Of a DNA stretch of 33,625 bases, positions 19,257 through 27,596 are shown piece after piece. The DNA lies in contig PNLY01000063.1 in assembly GCA_013823325.1 (NCBI GenBank), positions 1-33,625 of the forward strand. The letters run 5' to 3'. The position numbers and the translations under genes were made by a program. Under the pieces are notes generated by a model. That model was not told the origin of the DNA, did not search any database, and saw only the letters and a program-made list of their open reading frames with translations. The DNA comes from Methylobacterium sp. (GTDB lineage Bacteria; Pseudomonadota; Alphaproteobacteria; Rhizobiales; Beijerinckiaceae). How positions within the stretch are numbered: position 1 is the first letter of the stretch; each line of letters begins with the position of its first letter.

Positions 19257-19380
19257 CAGTCATCCCAGGCTCCAAACGCGTGGGTCCGGTCATGTCCGGC
19301 GGATCGAAAAGGGATTCCCAGGCTGGCGGAACAGCTCTAGAGCTGGATGCAAGACAAGGCCGACGGGGGCGACGGAAGCC

Positions 19381-20211
19381 GTGGCGCGCAATTATTTTCA
19401 CCTGCATCTGGTCTCCGACGCGACCGGCGAGACTCTGATCGCAGTCAGCCGTGCCGCCGTGGCGCAGTACGAGGCGGTCTCGGCGATCGAGCATGTCTAC
19501 CCGCTCGTCCGTTCCGAGAACCAGTTGTCGCGCGTGCTCGCCGAAATCGAATCCTCGCCCGGCGTCGTGCTCTATACCCTGGTCGAACCGGAATGGGCCG
19601 AGCGACTGGAAGCCTTCTGCCGCGACATCGGTTGCCCCTGCCTTTCGGTCCTGCAACCCGTGCACTCATTGTTCCAGTCCTATCTCGGCCAGGCTTCGGC
19701 ACCACGTCCCGGCGCGCAGCACACGCTCAATGCCGACTATTTCCGCCGTATCGACGCGATGAACTACACGCTGATGCATGATGACGGCCAGCTCGGCGGC
19801 GATCTCGAAAGCGCCGATGTCGTCCTGCTCGGCATCAGCCGGACTTCGAAAACGCCGACCAGCATCTATCTCGCCAATCGAGGCATCAAGACCGCCAATA
19901 TCCCGCTGGTGCCGAACGTGCCGCTGCCGGCCGAGATCGAGAGCCTGAAAAAGCCGCTGATCGTTGGCCTCGTCGCCAGCGCCGAACGCATCATCCAGAT
20001 CCGCCAGAACCGGCTCCTGTCGCTGAAGGCGGATGACGAGACGCCCTATGTCGATCCCGATGCGGTCGCTGACGAACTCACCCAGTCGCGCCGGCTCTGC
20101 GCCCGCCGGGGCTGGCCGGTGATCGACGTCACCCGCCGCTCGATCGAGGAAACCGCTGCCGCGATCCTCGACCTGCTGCGCGACCACCGCATGAAGTTCA
20201 TCGCGACGTGA
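19381..20211 (+). CDS. PPSR-family kinase/pyrophosphorylase (regulator of PEP synthase or PPDK)
   Basis: A 276-residue protein of the DUF299 family. These enzymes inactivate and reactivate phosphoenolpyruvate synthase or pyruvate,phosphate dikinase by ADP-dependent phosphorylation of a Thr and phosphate-dependent removal. The nucleotide-binding loop [18 protein letters not shown] is clear, and [14 protein letters not shown] opens the protein. I choose the GTG at 19381 (followed by [12 protein letters not shown]) because it gives the family N-terminus. The frame is open to 19105, but that part runs through the parS-containing origin region. The stop overlaps the maf start as GTGA. Confidence 0.93.
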   Translation: MARNYFHLHLVSDATGETLIAVSRAAVAQYEAVSAIEHVYPLVRSENQLSRVLAEIESSPGVVLYTLVEPEWAERLEAFCRDIGCPCLSVLQPVHSLFQSYLGQASAPRPGAQHTLNADYFRRIDAMNYTLMHDDGQLGGDLESADVVLLGISRTSKTPTSIYLANRGIKTANIPLVPNVPLPAEIESLKKPLIVGLVASAERIIQIRQNRLLSLKADDETPYVDPDAVADELTQSRRLCARRGWPVIDVTRRSIEETAAAILDLLRDHRMKFIAT

Positions 20212-20831
20212 CCGGTCCAGCCACATTCTGGCGGGGAGGGGCGCCACTCGTCCTGGCCTCCGGCAGCGCGACGCGACGCCAACTGCTCGAAGCAGCAGCC
20301 ATTCCGGTCGACGCGATCAGGCCCGATGTCGATGAGCGCGCGATCGAGGCCGACTTCCTCGCCATGGGTGGTCCGCCCGCCGGCGTCGCTGCCGCGCTGG
20401 CCGAAGCCAAGGCCCTGTCGGTTTCGCCATCACATCCTGGCCGCATCGTCCTTGCTGCAGACCAGATGCTGATCTGCGAAGGCCGTCCGTTCCACAAGCC
20501 GGAGGGCGCGGCGGCAGCCGAGCGGCAGATCGCGATGCTCGCCGGCCGCAAGCACGAGCTCACCTCGGCGTTCACCCTGGCTCGCGATGGCCGGATTATT
20601 GGCCGCAGCGCCAGCAGCGCGGTGCTCGCCATGCGCCCGCTGACCCCGGGCTTCATCAGGGACTATGTCGCGCTCGCCGGTCCGGCTGCGACCAGCAGCG
20701 TCGGTGGCTATCAGCTGGAAGGTCTCGGCATCCATCTGTTCGAGGCGATCGATGGCGATCACTCCACCATCCTTGGCCTGCCGATGCTGAGCCTGCTCGC
20801 GACGCTGCGCGAGCTTGACCTCGTTGCATGA
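20208..20831 (+). CDS. maf: Maf-family nucleoside triphosphate pyrophosphatase
   Basis: A 207-residue enzyme of the Maf family, which hydrolyses non-canonical or modified NTPs to monophosphates and can affect septation. The N-terminal [19 protein letters not shown] is the family signature, though the usual SPRR reads [22 protein letters not shown] holds the catalytic Asp and Lys region. The start is GTG, overlapping the PPSR-family stop, and the stop overlaps the aroE start as ATGA. The five-gene run from 19381 is thus translationally linked at its first two junctions. Confidence 0.92.
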   Translation: MTGPATFWRGGAPLVLASGSATRRQLLEAAAIPVDAIRPDVDERAIEADFLAMGGPPAGVAAALAEAKALSVSPSHPGRIVLAADQMLICEGRPFHKPEGAAAAERQIAMLAGRKHELTSAFTLARDGRIIGRSASSAVLAMRPLTPGFIRDYVALAGPAATSSVGGYQLEGLGIHLFEAIDGDHSTILGLPMLSLLATLRELDLVA

Positions 20832-21685
20832 TCCTTAGCTCCACGATTGCCATGGCCAAACGCTGCTTCATCATCGGACACCCCGTGGCGCATTCCCGCT
20901 CGCCGCTGATCCATGGCCACTGGCTGGCCGAGCATGGCCTTGCCGGCAGCTATGAGCGTGTTGACGTTCCGCCGGCAGAGGTGGCGGGCTTCATCGCCCG
21001 GCTGCGCTCCGGCGAGTTCGTCGGCGGCAATGTCACCGTGCCGAACAAGGAGGTCGTGCTGCCTCTGCTTGACGAGGCCAGCGGGACGGCGCTGGCGATG
21101 GGTGCGGCCAATACGCTCTGGATGGATGGCGACACGCTCCGCGGCGACAACACCGACGCCTATGGCTTTCTGGCCCATCTCGATGCCTGCGTGCCCGGTT
21201 GGGCCGGGCGGAGTAATACGGCTCTTATTCTCGGTGCAGGCGGCGCGGCCCGCGCCGTGATCCATGGCCTCGTCGAACGCGGCCTCGGCAGTATCCTGCT
21301 GGTCAATCGCAGTCCGGAGCGCGCGGTCGAGCTGGCGGCTTCCTTCCCCGGGACGGTCGAAGCGCGGCCCTGGCAAGACGTCGCTCGGCTCGTCGGCGAG
21401 AGCGACCTGATCGTCAACACCACCTCGCTCGGCATGCATGGCCAGCCGCCTTTGGAGATCGATCTCTCCGCTTTGCGCTCCGGCACGATCGTCGACGACA
21501 TCGTCTATGTCCCGCTGGAGACGCCGCTGCTCGCCGAGGCCCGGCGCCGCGGCGGTATCCCGGTCGATGGTCTCGGCATGCTGCTGCACCAGGCGGTGCC
21601 GGGTTTCGAGCGCTGGTTCGGCGTCCGTCCGCAGGTGACGGCGGAGCTGCGCGCGAAACTCGAAGTCGACATTCCCCGCGCGTGA
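20828..21685 (+). CDS. aroE: Shikimate dehydrogenase (NADP+)
   Basis: A 285-residue enzyme reducing 3-dehydroshikimate to shikimate in aromatic amino acid synthesis. The N-terminal substrate domain has [24 protein letters not shown] with the catalytic Lys, and DNTDAYGF with the catalytic Asp. The nucleotide-binding loop is GAGGAARAV, and [10 protein letters not shown] carries the NADP-phosphate-contacting Arg. [20 protein letters not shown] is the C-terminal helix. The ATG at 20828 overlaps the maf stop; an ATG at 20852 would give the shorter typical N-terminus ([14 protein letters not shown]). Confidence 0.95.
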   Translation: MILSSTIAMAKRCFIIGHPVAHSRSPLIHGHWLAEHGLAGSYERVDVPPAEVAGFIARLRSGEFVGGNVTVPNKEVVLPLLDEASGTALAMGAANTLWMDGDTLRGDNTDAYGFLAHLDACVPGWAGRSNTALILGAGGAARAVIHGLVERGLGSILLVNRSPERAVELAASFPGTVEARPWQDVARLVGESDLIVNTTSLGMHGQPPLEIDLSALRSGTIVDDIVYVPLETPLLAEARRRGGIPVDGLGMLLHQAVPGFERWFGVRPQVTAELRAKLEVDIPRA

Positions 21686-21707
21686 GCGCGATGGAGGAGG
21701 TACTGCC

Positions 21708-22319
21708 ATGACCTTCCTGCTCGGCCTCACCGGCTCGATCGGCATGGGCAAGTCGACGACATCAGAGATGTTCCGCGCTGCCGGCGTGCCTGTCCACGAC
21801 GCCGACCAGACGGTCCATGATCTCTACGCCGGTGCCGCGGCGCCGCAGATCGAGGCGGCGTTTCCGGGCACGACAGCCAATGGCGGGGTCGACCGCGCCA
21901 GGCTTTCCGCCGCCGTGCTCGGTCGCCCCGAGGCGCTGGCCAAGCTCGAGGCGATCGTCCATCCGCTGGTGCGCGCCGAGGAGCAGGCCTTCCTGGCACG
22001 GGCTCGCAAGAGCGGCGCAACGGTCGCCGTGCTCGACGTGCCATTGCTGCTGGAGACCGGCGGGGAAGGGCGCTGCGACGCGGTCGTCGTCGTCACGGCT
22101 CCGGTCGAGGTCCAGCGCAAGCGCGTCCTCGGCCGCCCCGGCATGACCGAGGAGAAGCTCGCCGCGATCCTCGCCCGCCAGATGCCGGATGCGGAGAAGC
22201 GGCGTCGGGCCCACTTCCTTGTGGACACTTCGCGGGGGCTCGTGGCGGCTGAGCGCCAGGTCCGTTCTATCCTGAATGCCGTCGCCGGCCGCTTCGGCCG
22301 GGCCGAAAGGGCAGGCTGA
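21708..22319 (+). CDS. coaE: Dephospho-CoA kinase
   Basis: A 203-residue P-loop kinase that catalyses the last step of coenzyme A synthesis, phosphorylation of the 3'-hydroxyl of dephospho-CoA. The P-loop is [13 protein letters not shown] at the N-terminus, followed by [15 protein letters not shown] and [21 protein letters not shown]. The ATG is preceded by GGAGGAGGT at ideal distance, the strongest ribosome binding site in this run. It lies 22 bases after aroE and ends one base before the dnaQ start. Confidence 0.96.
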   Translation: MTFLLGLTGSIGMGKSTTSEMFRAAGVPVHDADQTVHDLYAGAAAPQIEAAFPGTTANGGVDRARLSAAVLGRPEALAKLEAIVHPLVRAEEQAFLARARKSGATVAVLDVPLLLETGGEGRCDAVVVVTAPVEVQRKRVLGRPGMTEEKLAAILARQMPDAEKRRRAHFLVDTSRGLVAAERQVRSILNAVAGRFGRAERAG

Positions 22320-22320
22320 C

Positions 22321-23028
22321 ATGCGCGAGATCGTTCTCGATACCGAGACCACCGGCGTCGAACCGCTGAAGGGCGACCGCATCGTCGAGATCGGCTGCGT
22401 CGAGCTCCTCAACCACTGCCCGACCGGCCGCACCTATCACGTCTACATCAATCCCGAGCGGGACATGCCGGAGGGCGCCTTCAAGGTCCACGGCCTGTCC
22501 GCGGCCTTCCTCTCCGACAAGCCGGTCTTTGCCGCGATCGCCAGCGAGTTCGCTGCCTTCATCGCGGATGCCAAGCTGGTCATCCATAACGCGGCCTTCG
22601 ACGTCGGCTTCATCAATATGGAATTCGGCCGGGTCGGCCTGCCTGCGATCATGCCGTCGCTGGTGGTCGACACGCTCTCCATGGCGAGGCGCAAGCATCC
22701 CGGCGCCAGCAACAGCCTGGACGCCCTCTGCTCGCGCTATGGCATCGACAACAGCCGCCGCACCAAGCACGGCGCGCTGCTCGACTCCGAGATCCTGGCC
22801 GAGGTCTATATCGAGCTGATCGGTGGCAAGCAGACCAGCCTCGGCTTTGGCAGCGCCGCCGCCGGCAAGGCCGGAGTGGGACTCGCGGTCGCGATGGAAC
22901 GCCCGGTGCGTCAGCGGGCGCTCGCTCCGCGGCTGACGCCTGAGGAAAGAGCGGCCCACGAGGCCTTCGTGCTGAAGCTCAAAGGGCCGCTCTGGCGCGA
23001 TTATCTCGGCGTGCCCGAGGAGGCCTGA
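22321..23028 (+). CDS. dnaQ: DNA polymerase III epsilon subunit (3'-5' proofreading exonuclease)
   Basis: A 235-residue DEDDh exonuclease that proofreads for the replicase. Exo I is LDTETTGV (Asp7, Glu9), Exo II is HNAAFDVGFI, and Exo III is HGALLDSEILAEVY with the His and Asp. The C-terminal tail (about residues 180-235) is the flexible part that contacts the alpha subunit. The frame is open to 22276, but the ATG at 22321, directly after the coaE stop, gives the normal N-terminus. A replication gene beside the origin fits the conserved order seen in Caulobacter-like chromosomes. Confidence 0.96.
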   Translation: MREIVLDTETTGVEPLKGDRIVEIGCVELLNHCPTGRTYHVYINPERDMPEGAFKVHGLSAAFLSDKPVFAAIASEFAAFIADAKLVIHNAAFDVGFINMEFGRVGLPAIMPSLVVDTLSMARRKHPGASNSLDALCSRYGIDNSRRTKHGALLDSEILAEVYIELIGGKQTSLGFGSAAAGKAGVGLAVAMERPVRQRALAPRLTPEERAAHEAFVLKLKGPLWRDYLGVPEEA

Positions 23029-23035
23029 GGCCTAG

Positions 23036-23066
23036 CGTCATGCTCGGGCCCAACCCGAGCATGACG
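23036..23066. repeat. Perfect 13-bp inverted repeat (dispersed palindromic repeat)
   Basis: CGTCATGCTCGGG - CCCAA - CCCGAGCATGACG, between convergent dnaQ and the TerC-family gene. It has no T-run, so it is not a standard intrinsic terminator, but a stem this stable can end or protect transcripts. The same core, GTCATGCTCGG with CCGAGCAT, recurs at 31686-31710. Confidence 0.8.
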
Positions 23067-23076
23067 GACGCACTTG

Positions 23077-23820
23077 CTACTCGCCCTGTTTCCGGCTGGC
23101 GCGGCGCGACATCATGTTCAGCCCCTCGATCAGGGCCGAGAAGGCCATGGCGGCGTAGATGTAGCCCTTCGGGATGTGCGCGCCGAAGCCCTCGCCGATC
23201 AAGGTGCCGCCGATCATCAGCAGGAAACCGAGCGCCAGCATCACGATCGTCGGATTCTTGTCGATGAAGCGGGCGAGCGGATCGGCCGCGAGCAGCATCA
23301 CCGCGACGGCGACGACGACGGCGATCACCATCACCGGGATATGCTCGGTCATGCCGACGGCGGTGATGATGCTGTCGATCGAGAAGACCAGGTCGAGCAG
23401 CAGGATCTGGAAGATCACGCCGCTGAAGGTCACGGCCGCGGCCGCGCTGCCATCGAACATGTCGGGCCCGTGATCGGGATCGACCTTGTGATGGATCTCC
23501 TTCGTCGCCTTCCAGACCAGGAACAGGCCGCCGGCGATCAGGATGATGTCGCGCCAGGAGAAGGCCTTGCCCAAGACCGAGAACACCGGCGCGGTGAGCT
23601 GCACGATGAAGGCGACGGTCGAGAGCAGGCCGAGGCGCAGGATCAGCGCCAGGCCTATGCCGATCCGCCGGCCGCGCGAGCGCTGATGCTCAGGCAGCTT
23701 GTTGGTCAGGATCGAGATGAAGATGAGGTTGTCGATACCGAGGACGACCTCCATGGCGATCAGGGCGCCGAGCGCCACCCAGACTGCTGGGTCGGCGGCG
23801 AGCGTCATAAGGGAATCCAT
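23077..23820 (-). CDS. TerC-family integral membrane protein
   Basis: A 247-residue membrane protein with about seven hydrophobic helices. TerC proteins have been linked to tellurite resistance and, more recently, to manganese export, in some cases to load secreted metalloproteins. The family motif is seen as [17 protein letters not shown] near residue 20, with acidic residues inside the first helices, and [18 protein letters not shown] in the second half, the typical paired motif. The frame is open to 24096, but [14 protein letters not shown] at 23820 is the natural N-terminus. The upstream part overlaps the secB terminator and the secB 3' end. There is no ter operon nearby, so a metal-homeostasis role is likelier than tellurite resistance. 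Confidence 0.9.
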   Translation of the reverse strand: MDSLMTLAADPAVWVALGALIAMEVVLGIDNLIFISILTNKLPEHQRSRGRRIGIGLALILRLGLLSTVAFIVQLTAPVFSVLGKAFSWRDIILIAGGLFLVWKATKEIHHKVDPDHGPDMFDGSAAAAVTFSGVIFQILLLDLVFSIDSIITAVGMTEHIPVMVIAVVVAVAVMLLAADPLARFIDKNPTIVMLALGFLLMIGGTLIGEGFGAHIPKGYIYAAMAFSALIEGLNMMSRRASRKQGE

Positions 23821-23915
23821 GGACGTCGTGTACCTCGCGGGAACGGCGCGCCGGAATGGCGGCCTCTGGCCCGCGGGAGATGGAAACGCCCGGGCGATTT
23901 GCAACGGGTCGTCCA

Positions 23916-23942
23916 ATAAAAAAGAGCCCCGAAGGGCTCTTT
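23916..23942 (-). terminator. Rho-independent terminator of secB
   Basis: On the minus strand, AAAGAGCCC - TTCG - GGGCTCTTT forms a 9-bp stem at 23921-23942, followed by further T residues. It lies about 30 bases past the secB stop. The plus-strand reading also ends in TTT, so it may act in both directions. Confidence 0.9.
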
Positions 23943-23971
23943 CCTGTCGAATTCGTGATGCCGGCCGCGAT

Positions 23972-24466
23972 TCAGGCGTTCGGCGTGCCCTGCTGGGCCT
24001 GCATCTCCTCGAGGCGCTGGCGGTAGAGCGCGGCGAAGTCGATCGGGTCGATATAGAGCGGGGGGAAGCCGCCATTGCGGACGGCCTCGGCGACAATCGC
24101 CCGGGCGAACGGGAAGAGCAGGCGTGGGCAGTCGATCATCACGACGGCATGCACCTGTTCCTGCGGCACGCCGAAGATGCGGAAGACGCCAGCATAGCTC
24201 AGCTCGAAGGCGAACAGCGTCTCGTCGTTGAGCGTCGCCTTGCCTTCGAGCGTCAGGATCGTCTCGATGTCGTTCTCGCCGAGGGCGTTGGCGTGGACGT
24301 TGACCTGCAAGCCGATCTGCGGTCCGCCTTGCTGTTGCTGCTGGATCAGCGAGCGCGGGGCATTGGGATTCTCGAAGGAGAAGTCCTTGATGTACTGGAC
24401 CAGCGTATTGAGGCTGGGCGCCTGCTGGTCGGCGGCGCCGGCGCCGTTGCCGTTTTCGTTGGCCAT
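23972..24466 (-). CDS. secB: Protein-export chaperone SecB
   Basis: A 164-residue tetrameric chaperone that keeps pre-proteins unfolded and passes them to SecA. Family stretches are [43 protein letters not shown] and [36 protein letters not shown], given here in overlapping pieces only. The frame starts with three ATG codons at 24481; I prefer the ATG at 24466 ([10 protein letters not shown]), which fits relatives. A 252-base gap leads to divergent timA and should hold both promoters. No repeat or operator is obvious there. Confidence 0.96.
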   Translation of the reverse strand: MANENGNGAGAADQQAPSLNTLVQYIKDFSFENPNAPRSLIQQQQQGGPQIGLQVNVHANALGENDIETILTLEGKATLNDETLFAFELSYAGVFRIFGVPQEQVHAVVMIDCPRLLFPFARAIVAEAVRNGGFPPLYIDPIDFAALYRQRLEEMQAQQGTPNA

Positions 24467-24718
24467 GGGTCCCATCATCATTGTCTAGAAAACCATCGGG
24501 AATTCCGTGCCGTGGCCGGAATTGCCCGGCAAGGCGGCGGCGCCGGGCTCGCGTCGGCTATCATGGCGGCGGGGCCGGCACAAGCGAAGCGCGCTTTCGC
24601 GCCCTTGTCGCGCCCCGGGGGTGGATGTTACGAGCCTCCCTCACCATATCCGTTCGATGACGGGCCGCAGGAGCGCGCCCGCGCGGGAACGAGTTTTCGA
24701 GGTTCGGATCAGCCGGCG

Positions 24719-25444
24719 ATGCAGAATTTCGATATGACGACCCTGGTCTTCCTGGCCCTGGCCGTTTTCGTCGCCTGGAAACTGCGCTCGGTTCTGGGCC
24801 AGAAGACCGGGCACGAGAAGCCACCGGCCGACCCGTTCGCTCGCCGCGAGACCCCGCCGCTGCGCCCGGACCAGCCGGCCAATGGCGAGCGCCGCGACAA
24901 TGTCGTCCGCCTACCGGGCGCCGCCAATGATGCGGCAGCTGCGCCTGTGGCCGACGCCGAGCGCTGGAAGGACATCGCCGCGCCGGGCTCAGCTATCGCC
25001 GTCGGTCTTGACGCCATCGTCCGTCAGGAGCCGCGCTTCGAGCCGCAGGGTTTCCTCGTTGGCGCGAAATCGGCCTATGAGACCATCGTCACCGCCTTCG
25101 CTCGCGGCGACCGCAAGACCCTGAAGGGTCTGCTCGCCAAGGAGGTCTATGACGGCTTCGAGCAGGCGATCGCCGAGCGCGAGAAGCGCGGGGAGAAGGC
25201 CGAGTCCAATTTCGTCTCGATCGACAAGGCCGAGATCGTCGGCGTCGACGTCAAGGGCAAGGCCGCCCAGGTCACCATTGCGTTCGTCTCGCAGTTGATC
25301 AGCGCCGTCCGCGACGCGCAGGGCAATGTCGTCGACGGCAGCGCCGATGCGGTCTCCGAGGTCAACGACGTCTGGACCTTCGCGCGCCAGCTCGGCAGCC
25401 GCGATCCGAACTGGCTGCTGGTCGCCACCGAATCGGCCGCGTGA
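24719..25444 (+). CDS. timA: Tim44/TimA-family membrane-anchored protein
   Basis: A 241-residue protein of the Tim44-like (TimA) family. It has one N-terminal membrane helix (about residues 6-22, TTLVFLALAVFVAWKLRSVLG), a Pro-rich charged linker with the DNVVRLPG motif, and a C-terminal Tim44-like lumen-type domain (about residues 85-240). That domain includes FLVGAKSAYETIVTAFARGD and NDVWTFARQLGSRDPNWLLVAT. Bacterial TimA is the relative of the mitochondrial import-motor subunit Tim44; its bacterial role is poorly defined. The frame is open far upstream, but MQNFDMTTLVFLAL is the natural start. It overlaps mltA as GTGA. Confidence 0.92.
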   Translation: MQNFDMTTLVFLALAVFVAWKLRSVLGQKTGHEKPPADPFARRETPPLRPDQPANGERRDNVVRLPGAANDAAAAPVADAERWKDIAAPGSAIAVGLDAIVRQEPRFEPQGFLVGAKSAYETIVTAFARGDRKTLKGLLAKEVYDGFEQAIAEREKRGEKAESNFVSIDKAEIVGVDVKGKAAQVTIAFVSQLISAVRDAQGNVVDGSADAVSEVNDVWTFARQLGSRDPNWLLVATESAA

Positions 25445-26604
25445 TCCGTGTCGCCGGTCTCGCTCTGGGGCTACTGGTCGCAGGCCTATCGATGACGGGC
25501 GCAGACGCTTCTCCCCCATCTCTGCCGCAGGGCGCCCGGGCCGAACCCGTGGCGCCCGCTTCGCTTGCCGGCTGGAGTGCCGACGACCAGCTTTCCGTGT
25601 TGCGCCTGTTCGCGCAGGGCTGCGAGACCGATCCGCCGCTGCGCCAGGGCGCTCCAATGCCAGCGAGCCTGCCGGCGCTGTGCTTGAAGGCAGCGGCCCT
25701 GCTCGCCGCGGGTGGTGTGACTGCCGACTCGGCCCGCAACTTCTTCGCGGATAATTTCGCCTTCTGGCGCATCCGCCCGGCCGGCGCCGAGCGCGGCTTC
25801 ATGACCGGCTATTTCGAGCCGGAATTCGAAGGCTCGCTGACCCGCTCCGATGCCTTCCCGACACCGCTCTACGGCCGCCCTGCCGACCTGGTAACCAAGA
25901 TGCCGGGCGACGACTGGCCCGGTCTCGACCCCGTCCTGACCTCGGCCCGCCGCACGGCTAACGGGCTGGAGCCGTTCCCGGACCGCACTGCGATCGACGA
26001 AGGCGCACTTGCCGGCCAGGGGCTGGAGATCCTCTGGATGCGCGATCCCGTCGATCGCTTCGTCCTGCAGGTCCAGGGTTCGGGCCGGATCCGCCTGCCG
26101 GATGGCAAGGTGACGCGCCTGGTCTATGCCGGGCGCAACGGCCACCCCTATACCTCGCTCGGCCGCGAGCTCAGCCGTCGCGAGAACATCCCGCCCGAGC
26201 AGATGACGATGGACAAGCTCATCGCTCGGCTCAAGGCCGATGCCAGCTTCGCCCGCGACCTCATCCGGCTCAACCGCTCCTTCGTCTTCTACGGCCGCAA
26301 CGACGATCTTCCGTCCCAATCCGGCCCGATCGGCGGGGCCGGCCTGCCGCTGACTCCGCTGCGCAGCGTCGCGGTCGATCGCTCGCTCTGGCCCTATGGC
26401 ATGCCGGCCTGGATCGAGACCGAGATCCCCGACGGCAAGGGCGGCAGCGAGAAACTGGCCCGGCTGATGCTGGCGCAGGACACCGGCACCGCGATCGTCG
26501 GGCCGGCGCGGATCGACCTCTTTGTCGGCTCTGGGGCGGAAGCGGGCCATCGCGCCGGCCTGATCCGGCACCCTGTCGATTTCATCGTGCTCTGGCCGCG
26601 CTGA
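25441..26604 (+). CDS. mltA: Membrane-bound lytic murein transglycosylase A
   Basis: A 387-residue peptidoglycan-cleaving enzyme that makes 1,6-anhydromuropeptides. An N-terminal signal peptide (about residues 1-23, ending TGADA) lacks a lipobox Cys, so it is probably periplasmic rather than a lipoprotein, unlike the E. coli enzyme. The MltA domain includes GFMTGYFEPEFEGS and ILWMRDPVDRFVLQVQGSGR. The C-terminal 3D domain has AQDTGTAIVGPARIDLFVG, with Asp347 as the likely catalytic acid. The GTG start overlaps the timA stop, and smr starts four bases after the end. Confidence 0.93.
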   Translation: MIRVAGLALGLLVAGLSMTGADASPPSLPQGARAEPVAPASLAGWSADDQLSVLRLFAQGCETDPPLRQGAPMPASLPALCLKAAALLAAGGVTADSARNFFADNFAFWRIRPAGAERGFMTGYFEPEFEGSLTRSDAFPTPLYGRPADLVTKMPGDDWPGLDPVLTSARRTANGLEPFPDRTAIDEGALAGQGLEILWMRDPVDRFVLQVQGSGRIRLPDGKVTRLVYAGRNGHPYTSLGRELSRRENIPPEQMTMDKLIARLKADASFARDLIRLNRSFVFYGRNDDLPSQSGPIGGAGLPLTPLRSVAVDRSLWPYGMPAWIETEIPDGKGGSEKLARLMLAQDTGTAIVGPARIDLFVGSGAEAGHRAGLIRHPVDFIVLWPR

Positions 26605-26607
26605 GCC

Positions 26608-27165
26608 ATGCGCCGGCGCGGCAAGCTCCTCTCCGAAGCGGAACTCGCGCTCTGGCGCCAAGTCGCGCGCACGGTCAAGCCGCTGGCCGGCCGCGCGCCG
26701 GTCGAGCCCGAACCGGAAGTGGAGCAGGCCAAGCCTGCTGCAGTTGCGGAAGGCGTTCTGCCCCCTGCAATGCCGACGCCTGTCCGGCCCACCAAGCCCG
26801 CACCGCCGCCATTGGTTCCGCTGGAGCGGCGCATGCGCACGCAATTGCGCCGCGGCCAGCAGAGCGTCGAGGCCGTCATCGATCTGCATGGCCTGCGCCA
26901 GGATGAGGCGCATTCGGCCTTGCGCGGCTTCCTGCGCCTGCAGCAACAGCGCGGCGCGAAACTCGTACTGGTCGTGACTGGCAAGGGCATCGCCGGCGAC
27001 GTCACTTATGGCGAGGAGAGGGGCATCCTGCGCCGCAACGTGCCGCATTGGCTGCGCCTGCCGGACCTGCGCCCGCTGGTGCTCGGCTTCGACGAGGCCG
27101 AGCAGCGACATGGCGGCACCGGCGCGCTCTATATCCGCCTGCGCCGCAGCCGGGAGGCCGGCTGA
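26608..27165 (+). CDS. Smr-domain protein
   Basis: A 185-residue protein. The first 75 residues are a charged, Pro-rich, probably disordered region. The C-terminal Smr (MutS2-related) domain begins VIDLHGLRQDEAHSALRGFL, has the VVTGKG loop and ends with GTGALYIRLRR. Smr domains are nucleases or RNA/ribosome-acting modules (MutS2/SmrB); the short stand-alone proteobacterial forms have no firmly known target. HG in DLHGL and the TGKG loop are intact. The stop overlaps the following xre gene as TGATG. Confidence 0.9.
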   Translation: MRRRGKLLSEAELALWRQVARTVKPLAGRAPVEPEPEVEQAKPAAVAEGVLPPAMPTPVRPTKPAPPPLVPLERRMRTQLRRGQQSVEAVIDLHGLRQDEAHSALRGFLRLQQQRGAKLVLVVTGKGIAGDVTYGEERGILRRNVPHWLRLPDLRPLVLGFDEAEQRHGGTGALYIRLRRSREAG

Positions 27166-27539
27166 TGACGCCCTTTGGCCGCCGCGTCCGCGAATTGCGC
27201 GCCGCTCGCGGCGTCACCCTGGCCCAGATGGCGGAGGCGCTCGGCGTCACCCCCGCCTATCTCTCGGCGCTGGAACACGGCAAACGCGGCCAGCCGACCT
27301 TCACCCTGATCCAGGGCGCGATCCATCATCTCGGCGTGATCTGGGACGAGGCCGACGAATTGATCCGGCTCGCCGAGCTCTCTCACCCGCGCATCGTCAT
27401 CGACACCGCCGGCCTCGAACCGGAAGCGACCCTGTTCGCCAATCGCCTCGCCCATGAGGTGCAATGGCTCGGCCCGTCCGACCTGGCAGCGCTGACCTCG
27501 ATTCTCGACAGTGCCGTGCGTCGTCGCGGCGGCGCTTGA
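27165..27539 (+). CDS. XRE-family helix-turn-helix regulator
   Basis: A 124-residue protein with an N-terminal Cro/C1-type helix-turn-helix (about residues 6-60: RELRAARGVTLAQMAEALGVTPAYLSALEHGKRG, described here as the helix pair TLAQMAEAL and TPAYLSALE). A roughly 60-residue C-terminal part (GLEPEATLFANRLAHEV) has no recognised ligand domain. The ATG overlaps the smr stop, so it is coupled to timA-mltA-smr. Its targets are unknown; autoregulation or an envelope-related role would be speculation. Confidence 0.88.
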   Translation: MTPFGRRVRELRAARGVTLAQMAEALGVTPAYLSALEHGKRGQPTFTLIQGAIHHLGVIWDEADELIRLAELSHPRIVIDTAGLEPEATLFANRLAHEVQWLGPSDLAALTSILDSAVRRRGGA

Positions 27540-27596
27540 CCGGACCTGCCGTCAGATGCGACACGCCGCCATCCTCCCGCCATCACGGATCGTTCA

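Larger units (their letters stand above)
18918..19380. other. Candidate chromosomal replication origin (oriC) region
   Basis: The 463-base gap between hemE and the divergent PPSR-family gene has no convincing coding sequence. In Caulobacter crescentus the origin lies between hemE and the homologous gene. The gap contains an AT-rich run near 18948-18985 that could unwind and a DnaA-box-like TTGTCCACA (19019-19027). It also has a full CtrA box (19086-19100), a parS (19148-19163), and two copies of GGGGTTATCCC (19206-19216, 19246-19256), each containing a DnaA-box-like TTATCCC. Six GANTC sites are present (18955, 18970, 18984, 19149, 19168, 19313), where about two are expected by a rough composition estimate. 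The parA/parB genes 8 kb away agree. No perfect TTATCCACA box is present, so the exact boundaries are unproven. Confidence 0.75.

Noticed and set aside
19105..19380. N-terminal extension of the PPSR-family protein
   Set aside because: The extra 92 codons pass through parS and the direct repeats and lack family similarity; the GTG at 19381 starts the conserved part.
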